Assembly: GCA_032988165.1 (NCBI GenBank)
Contig: JANTQF010000323.1
Coordinates: 1-40,648 of the forward strand
Reading direction: 5' to 3'
DNA length: 40,648 nucleotides
Source: Emmonsiellopsis sp. PD_33
Taxonomy: Eukaryota > Ascomycota > Eurotiomycetes > Onygenales > Ajellomycetaceae
Below are positions 33,801-40,648 of this stretch, one piece after another (the stretch's first letter is position 1; each line of letters starts with the position of its first letter). A model generated the notes under the pieces. It did no database searches. It worked only from the letters and a program-made list of their open reading frames with translations, and was not told the DNA's origin. A program made the translations under genes and the position numbers.

Positions 33801-34341
33801 TATAAACCTTATCTGAAAGGTGAGGCTTATTAAGAGATTTATACCTAGATATACAGTAAGAAAGAGGGAATTTGCAAAGCACATATTTCTTAAGCTGGAG
33901 GTGATAGGTATTCTTATTCAAATATCTAGTAATTAGAGGGCAGTAATATGATTTTCACTCAAAAAGAAGAGGTTAGTAAACCTATGAATTGTTAATAACT
34001 TTAGGCCTCTAAATGCAAACACAAGAAAGTCAGTATATCTAATGCATTGAATAGATGTCATATTAGATATTATATTCAAATTAAAATTCTGGGTCTTCTC
34101 TACATTTAATGCATCAAATGAGTACTAATGTATCCCCATTAGGACAGAAGATGAATATAAAGCAGGCATTATTTCTCTAATAAGTTAGTATATTTATGTC
34201 AGGATGAGATAAGATCTAATAAGTGCTCTGCATACATACTTACAGTTTATAGACATAGTATTTGAATTAATCCTAAAGAATGAAGAGGTAGAGAAATTCC
34301 CAATGATAATAGATGATTATAGGGATACTACATTTACTTTA

Positions 34342-36780
34342 TTTATAGATGATTACTCTAGCTTAGTAATAACATTTAATATGATATTTACCTTCCTCCA
34401 TGAGACTTATTTTCTCAGGGTGGAATTTAGACTGATCTATCTAAACCCATGAAAGTCAATGATGTTTATAGAGTTAATAGACATTTTAGGTTTCATGAGA
34501 GAACCTTAAGAGGTTAGGCTGTTGACCAGATACTATAATATTATTATAGAGTAGCTGACCCTGGCAAATAGAAGAGAACTAGATGAATTTATATAGCTAA
34601 CCCCCTTCCTCTACAATTTTATCCCAGATTGAGCAGACTAGATGATGATATTAAAGAAGGCATATCTGCAGCAAATAAAGACCTCATCCCTAAAGAAGAA
34701 AGTCAAATCAGATGTTAAGAAATATGATAAGAATCTACTAAAAGAGTCTCAGATGATATGACCCAAGAAAGCTTTAATCTACTAAGTATGAAGGGAGAAG
34801 GCATGAGAATGAATAGAGTAATAATAAAGAAAATTTAACTTTATGAAAATGATAATAATGAATAATATGTGTAGGTTAGTAGATCTAATATTAGCCTATC
34901 ATTTAGCAACAGACACTTCCAAAATTGAAGTTAATAGAGTGCTGTTTCAAATAGTAGACAGTCAGCCTTTAAATGATCTAATAGCTTCTAATTATAAATC
35001 CTTATGCATTATATAGTAAATATCATTTAAATTCACAGATACTGAAACATAGTATTACAGTAATGAGCTGAAAGTGTTGACTATAATCTAAAAATTAGTA
35101 GAAGTTAAATAGATAATACTAGGGTTACCTCACAGGGTTTATCTTTATATGGATAATGATACATTAAGAGTAATATTTAATAAAAGTACAGATAATATTC
35201 ACATAATCAATTAGATAGCTAGACTTAAGAAATATGACTACATCATACATTATTGACTAAATATGGACCACATAATGGGAATAGTGGATGAGTTAAGTAG
35301 AATCTCAAAACATATGGTCACATTCAAAGTGAAGGACAGGATAAATCTTATCATGATAGTACTAGAGAAGATTAACAGGATAATAGGAATGAAATTTTAA
35401 AAGTATCAGCAATTACAGTTTTATACTAATATTATGAAGATATTAGAAGGAGATTTACTTGCTAATATCTCTAAGAATATCTATCAAGTAGTATTAAGGA
35501 GGAAGGCTAGGTTTCATCTAAGAAATACACACTATCAGCTCTTATTATATTAAGAAAATAATGAAATATGAGTGTCATGCATAGTGGAATATAAGATTAG
35601 TAAAGTATTGAGAGTATTTCATGACAGAATGAAGCACTATGTCAGTACTCTTACTCTTAATCATCTTATTAGAAAGGCATACTGACTGATTAGGACTAGG
35701 AATGTTGAGATTCACTATAACTCATATAAAATATGTCAGTTTATTAGCTAAAAGTCATGAAAAAGGGAAGCTAGAAGGATTCAGTCATTCCAACTAATAG
35801 ATCTCTTAGAGATGGATTTCCTGAGACCTATATAGCTAATAGTGGAGGATGAAGCTTAATATATGCTAGTAGTAGTTAAATACTTTATAAGATTCATCTA
35901 GATAGCTCTTTATATAGATGTAGTTGAGAAGTCAGTTATAAACTTCTTCCATAGATTCATACTAATATTTAGATAGCTAGAAGTGCTGTATACAGATAAT
36001 GAGAAACATTTCATTAATACTTAGATAGTTATAATATTACTTAGTAAAGGGATTAAGTACATCCTAACACTCATATTACATCTAGCATTAATGGGGATAA
36101 ACAAGTAATCTATGTAGCTGGTGAAAGCATACATTCTTCAAAGTATAATATAACATGATTATCTGAAGAGGTAGTTATAAGATGCTCAGAAGGCTTTATT
36201 AGTAATTAATATAAAGCTGGTAAAGCTATATGAGTATCAGCTAGTTATGTTACTATTAGAATATATGCTAAAGGATAATATTAGCATCTGATAAGACATT
36301 AATGATATATAGCTAGAAGATATATAGTAGCTGGTCAACTTGCTAATAGTAGAGCAGGTTAGCCTTTACATTAGTAGGAAAGAGAAGTAGTAGAATCTTA
36401 TATGATTTATAATAATATATCATTAGTAGTAGAAAATAGAGTAACAGAGTCAGCAATTAATTAATAGGTAGAATAAGAAACTAAAGGATGAGGATCTAAT
36501 CCTTGTCAGAGACTATATAAAGAATAAGCAGATAGAAATCAAACTTGAGCCTAGATGAAAGAGATCAAAGCTTATAATAAGAATATTATAAAATGAAAAG
36601 GTAATATATATTAGGAAGTTTTATGAGAATGAAATAGTTAAGAAATATCATATTAATCATATTATTTATTATAGAAAGAGGCTCTAGAGATTCATAGAGA
36701 GAGAATTAATAGAGAAATATAATAGATCAGTCATGGCACAGATAGATCTACTAGAAAGTAAGATGATTCTACTTTAAACC
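34342..36780 (+). pseudogene. Gypsy pol remnant: reverse transcriptase end, RNase H, integrase
   Basis: A single plus frame holds all pol motifs: FIDD (RT active-site type), the RNase H acidic residue in TDTSK, and the integrase core D residues in EMDF and YTDNE. Numerous in-frame TAG and TGA codons interrupt it, but no indel is needed to keep the motifs in one frame across 2.4 kb. The third integrase acidic residue is not where expected (GINK followed by a stop). The upstream protease-like segment is in another frame, so an indel or programmed shift lies between about 33260 and 34340. Confidence 0.8.
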
Positions 36781-37096
36781 ATGGAAAAGTATAAGAGAAT
36801 ATAAATATAAAATATAGTTAAGAATAGTATTAATAAATAAAAGTGAGCATTTTCAGTGTTTTTTTTCAGTAGTTTTCAATTCAAAATGTTTTTATTTATT
36901 ATAATAGAGGTTGCTAGAATACTAACCTCATCTAAACCTTATTCTTATCTTACTCTCATTATTTTCATTCTTAATATCACCTTCACCTTCACATCAGCCT
37001 CATTCAATGTTGACCTCAGTGTTTATCTCACTTAGCATCTCAAAGTAATTAGCTAGCCTCACTTGAAGTATAATTATCATCTATAAAAGTAACATC

Positions 37097-38350
37097 ATGC
37101 CTCCTCAGTTCTCAAACCTCTTTATTTTGAGCTTAGACAGTGAAACCTCATTAATACTAATATCTCTACTGAAGTTCCCTATTATCCCTTCTATACTGCC
37201 AGATAGTCCTACACTAAATAGAAATCAATCTTTATAGGATAGCTGAAGCCTTCTGACTCTCAACCTTAATTCAGGGGATGAAGCCTGGCTAACAAGTTAA
37301 TTTTCAATGGAGGAGGAAATTATGTGCTAACTCTATGTGAAGGTGGAAGAGTAAGAATGTGCAGAGTCAATAATTAGTAATATATAGAATTCATCTATAA
37401 TAAGAGGAGAATTATTGTAAACCTCAGTGGGAAGAGCTAAATTATTGCAGACCCTAGAGGGGGAAGCTGAAGACTATAAGTACTATAGAAATCTATTTAT
37501 ACTGGCTAACACTAAATTAGAAATAAAGTAAGAGAATAACATTGCAGAACATCAGACTTTTAATGAGAAATAATAATATTTTTATTAGAAAATGAAGGAG
37601 TATTTAGTTTAGAGATCATCTTAATAGAAGAAGATAGATAATAAAGTAAAGTAATTAGTAAAGTATTATAAATGTAAAGTATTAAAAAAGGGAGTAGTAA
37701 AGGTTATAGTTAATTATAATAATAGAGGAAATTAACTTAAAATTCTTTAATACTCAGCTAACAGAGTAATCTCAGAATATAAAAATATTAAATATATAAA
37801 TAGCTTATAAGTCTTGCAGCTTGACTAGCACCTGTATTTTATAGGAGATCTCATTAAGGTAGAGGATATATTATAGAAACACAGAGTCTCATATTATTAC
37901 AAGTAAGATAATAATTAGGTTTAGAAAATCAAATACTAAGTAGAGAAGGTTCCTAGAGTACTTTCTAAAAAGCTATTAGAGATAGTTTATTCATATGACT
38001 TTGATTCTGATAGTAATATTTACAAAGCTCATAAGGAATGAGTCAAGAATGATAGGATCAGATGACTGAATACTTTATTATTTCTAATCATATAATATAT
38101 GGGAAAGCTCATGTAATTCATACTGAAAATACTCAGAATGTTATGAGCAGCTATGAAGCTAGTAAGAGAGAAGAAGGAGGATAATGTGAAGTTAAATAAG
38201 GCTAATAAGACTTAAAGAATATTAATAGAGATAAGGTTTAGAATGATAAGATTTAGGGTGATTACTATAGGATTTTTTATTTTATTACAGAAGGTTTATT
38301 TTATTATAGAAAATAGAAAGATAAGTTTTTATCTTTTCTTTCTTTTTTTC
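37097..38350 (+). pseudogene. Additional decayed ORF between integrase and the 3' LTR
   Basis: One plus frame from the ATG at 37097 (MPPQFSNLFILSLDSETS) reads some 400 codons of varied, charged sequence, including EGEAEDYKYYRN, VSYYYK and IVYSYDFDSDSNIYKAHKE, broken only by stop codons. Stops of this kind arise from Gln, Arg or Trp codons by single transitions. It is outside pol and in a different frame, so it looks like a third gene of the element. A Tyr/Lys cluster near 37890-37910 might be a decayed zinc-knuckle-like motif; that is speculative. Function unknown. Confidence 0.5.
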
Positions 38351-38407
38351 TTTTCTTTTTTTTAGTGTTTTGTAGTGGGGGTGCTCACTATTTATAGGAG
38401 GAGAATG

Positions 38408-38653
38408 TGTGAGGGGTCACATAGTTTCTGACCTCTAGGTTAATGACTTAGTGCATCTAGACCTTCTGATTGGAAAGGTTAGCAACTGAGCCTGTATTTG
38501 AAGGGGAAATCCCTTCAGTTCTCTAGCTTTTAGAAATCATTGATTCTACAGTTTCTAGATGATGGTCAAGGTGTTTTCTATTATATTTCTTTATGAGAGT
38601 CTTCAGGTAGTTAGATAGTGAATCTTAAGAGTAAGAGGTGTGCTAGCCTTTTA
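38408..38653 (+). repeat. 3' LTR of the Gypsy element
   Basis: 246 bp, gap-free match to the 5' LTR; it is more AT-rich because it carries more C-to-T and G-to-A changes. The terminal CA has become TA. Followed by ATACT, the probable target duplication. Confidence 0.93.
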
Positions 38654-38697
38654 ATACTAAGAATGGTATGAGCCAAATTTGGTTAGTGTCATGTCAG

Positions 38698-39311
38698 TCA
38701 CCTGGCCTTGAGATGCCTCTTCCAATAAAGAGAAAGAATAAGAAACAGACCTCTCCCTGTCAGCAGGGCTAATCCTCCCCCCCCATCTGGGCCATCTCCA
38801 TCCTCCTCCGAGTCCTCCGAGCTCTCCGACCTCTGCCACTCCTGCCCCTGGGCAGCCACCTGGGTGCCATCCGCACCCACGCCAACCACTCCTCCTGTCA
38901 CTCTACCCCCCCTTCTCCCTAGAATAAAAAGTAAGTATATTAAGTACTAGTATCAGATCAATGGTATTTCTTACCCCAGCGCCTCCATCTGCCGGCACGT
39001 TTTGGCCCTGTCCAAATCAAACAGTCAGTGAATATAACCCGGCATCAGTGTAGTCTAGAAATCTGAAGGATACTTAGTAGTACTTACCAGCCGGCCGGGC
39101 AGGGGCCGTGGGGAGGGCAGCCAGCACAAATGGGGGGCGGGTGTAGACCCATCTCCTTAAGCTGTCTCGAGAGCTATTTCATAAACAGAATATTGATACG
39201 GATATCATACCATATCCAACTTGAATGAGAGAAGAGGCGAGGCGAGGCGAGGAGAGGAGAGGAGGGGTGGGGTGGCCGCAGAAGGGCACCCAGCCACTGA
39301 CTGGGTAGTGC
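38698..39311 (-). other. Exon-intron module A (paralogue of module B), possible gene
   Basis: Minus-strand exon-like blocks 39311-39211 (after a TTTAG acceptor; contains LGALLRP, ends SWIW), 39147-39080, 39007-38975 and 38919-38698 are separated by GT-AG introns that closely match those of module B: GTATGATAT...CTTAAG, GTAAGTA...GGTTATATTCACTGAC...CAG and GTAAGAAATACCATT...TAG. A phase-consistent reading joins all four blocks and ends in a Gly/Glu/Ser-rich tail (stop at 38698-38700). No convincing start codon was found, although a minus ORF at 39536-39312 could supply a 5' exon. No known domain. The Gypsy element lies 45 bp from its 3' end. Confidence 0.4.
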
Positions 39312-39519
39312 CTAAAGCGGAATAAATGGCACTAGCCTGATCTGGTCAGTGAGAGAAACATCCATCCATGGATGGATCCATAAGGCTGATGAGTGAGGTC
39401 GGGTCAATTTGGAACGCTTTATACTAGCCATATGTATGGGCCAGCCATGTGCTATTCCGATATGGAGAAAGAAAAGGAGGGGAAAGAATAGGAAGAAAAA
39501 CTGACCGCTCCAAGGGGAC

Positions 39520-40024
39520 CTAAACCCCTCCCCCAATCACGTCCATCAACCAGCTACACAATGCCGTGGCCTTGTTGACCAGGCCAAGGGTCTTCTCTAT
39601 TGGGGTATACATTGCCCCTATAATTAAAGGTTAGCATATTTACAATCAATCAGAAAGAATTAATGGTATTTCTTGCCTAACACCCTTTTCCACCCTGGGA
39701 TTATCCAATTGAAACTGTCAGTGAATATAACCCAGAATTATTATGACCCATTGGTCTGTGGGACATAAAAATTTGAGGGGTATTACTTACGACTTGGGCC
39801 AACGGGGTTGGGCTCGGGGTCGGCGGGCTCTGCGGGCTCCGCTGGGGGGGTCTGGTGCCCCACCCCGGGAAACATTTCCTTACACTATCTCTAATGTTAG
39901 AGCTATTTCATAAGCAGAATATTGATATGGATATATCATACCAAATGTACCCTACCCAGTAGAAGAGGGCACCCAGGGAGGGAAGGAGAAATAATTTTAG
40001 GATCTTGAATCCTTGGGGATCCAT
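39520..40024 (-). CDS. Small spliced hypothetical protein, module B
   Basis: The start at 40024 gives MDPQGFKILKLFLLPSLGAL, a hydrophobic N-terminus like a signal anchor. Proposed exons are 40024-39956 or -39942, 39878-39791, 39694-39677 and 39617-39520. With the first donor (GTAGGG at 39955) the frame is open for 90 residues: a Pro-rich middle (TPPAEPAEPADPEPNP), then RWKRVLGAMYTPIEKTLGL, ending DVIGGGV. With the conserved GTATGA donor at 39941, the middle exon reads another frame (WGTRPP, as in module A) and stops early. The third intron has a GC donor (GCAAGA) and a canonical TGCTAAC branch site; the second contains CACTGAC. Function unknown; it could be a diversifying gene, a repeat-derived gene or a decaying copy. 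Confidence 0.45.
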
Positions 40025-40354
40025 AGGGCCGGCAGCAGGGGGGGGGAACAGAGGACAAGTGGGAGAGTAAGGGGCGCTTCGGAATTTTGGATCAGCAGTT
40101 GGTATGCAGGCTAGTAGGCAGATTTGAAACTTCAAATCCAGAGAAGATAGGCAGAAGAAGAGAAGATGGAAGAAGAGAAGACGGATTGTTTACCTTCAGA
40201 ACCGCCTATAAAAGTAAGAAGGAATGCTCTGGGTGGTTACCTAGGTAATATGAAGGAAGGAGTTAACATGCAAGTTGTGTTGGCAACCGTAACTCCAGGT
40301 ACTAGTAACTACGCCTCTGAAAAACCATGAAATAACTAACAGTCAATTTGATCA

Positions 40355-40393
40355 GACCGTCAAGTCAAAATCTGTGGTGATGGCTTGACGGTC
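40355..40393. other. Perfect 10-bp inverted repeat
   Basis: GACCGTCAAG at 40355-40364 and its reverse complement CTTGACGGTC at 40384-40393, with a 19-nt spacer. Could be a protein-binding palindrome or a hairpin. It lies 330 bp upstream of module B's start. Confidence 0.5.
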
Positions 40394-40474
40394 AACTATA
40401 CTAAATGTCTATCATGTCGTTTGACTCCACCTCCTGCCCAATATTTCGCCTGTAGTTAATCCTATTTAGCGCCC

Positions 40475-40648
<174 letters not shown>

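Larger units (their letters stand above)
30582..38653 (+). mobile_element. Ty3/Gypsy LTR retrotransposon, full length but mutated
   Basis: The element is 8,072 bp with 246-bp LTRs at both ends and ATAC(T) flanking duplications (30578-30581, 38654-38657). Recognisable parts in order are a protease-like segment (32930-33260, LLLRVNWMRRIKFITNY), a reverse-transcriptase motif FIDD (34342-34353), RNase H (TDTSK at 34909, then YYSNELKVLTI and YDYIIHY...DHIMGIVDELSRI), and integrase (LLEMDFLRPI at about 35803, LYTDNEKHF at about 35982). That order, RT-RH-IN, defines Ty3/Gypsy. From 34342 to about 36780 one frame is continuous, with many TAG and TGA codons. A purine-rich AGGAGGAGAA tract precedes the 3' LTR. 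All coding parts carry stops, so it cannot move by itself. Confidence 0.93.

Overview
The window is nuclear DNA of a filamentous ascomycete. Genes have short introns with GTRWGT-type donors, the intergenic DNA is rich in microsatellites, and the proteins (CreB, Atg24/Snx4, Coq6, a dual-start HisRS, an AIM9-type kinase, a PNP-NACHT-ankyrin receptor) are typical of Eurotiomycetes. The alternation of ordinary gene-rich DNA with long AT-rich, heavily mutated transposons fits Onygenales (for example Ajellomycetaceae). That placement is inference; there is no rRNA or other marker locus here.

Layout. Positions 1-6170 hold ALG12 (-, its 3' end outside the window), YOS1 (+) and creB (-), with a microsatellite-rich convergent gap of 1.4 kb. 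Positions 6171-8735 are a long divergent intergenic region. Positions 8736-13421 carry an AIM9/aminoglycoside-phosphotransferase-like gene (+) and the histidyl-tRNA synthetase gene (+). Positions 13651-17009 are a Mutator-like (Hop-type) DNA transposon with 93-bp terminal inverted repeats and an 8-10 bp target duplication. Positions 18375-21387 encode a fungal NOD-like receptor (nucleoside-phosphorylase domain, NACHT ATPase, ankyrin end), broken by one frameshift and one in-frame TAG. COQ6 (-), a small Ser-rich hypothetical gene (+), ATG24/SNX4 (-), a small unidentified gene (-) and a probable GFA-family relic (-) occupy 21693-29700. Positions 30582-38653 are a complete-length Ty3/Gypsy LTR retrotransposon (8.07 kb, two 246-bp LTRs) full of stop codons. 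The last 2 kb contain two related minus-strand modules whose introns are more alike than their exons, then a (CTA)n array running off the window.

How it fits together. The core genes serve N-glycosylation (ALG12), ER-Golgi transport (YOS1), deubiquitination linked to carbon regulation (creB), translation (HTS1), ubiquinone synthesis (COQ6) and endosomal sorting/autophagy (ATG24). They do not form a pathway cluster. The accessory part is a broken NLR beside a dead MULE, plus a dead Gypsy element. The two LTRs differ only by transitions, and several differences are reciprocal CA/TG pairs that point to an ancestral CpG. The MULE inverted repeats show the same pattern. This is the signature of a RIP-like or methylation-driven genome-defence process.
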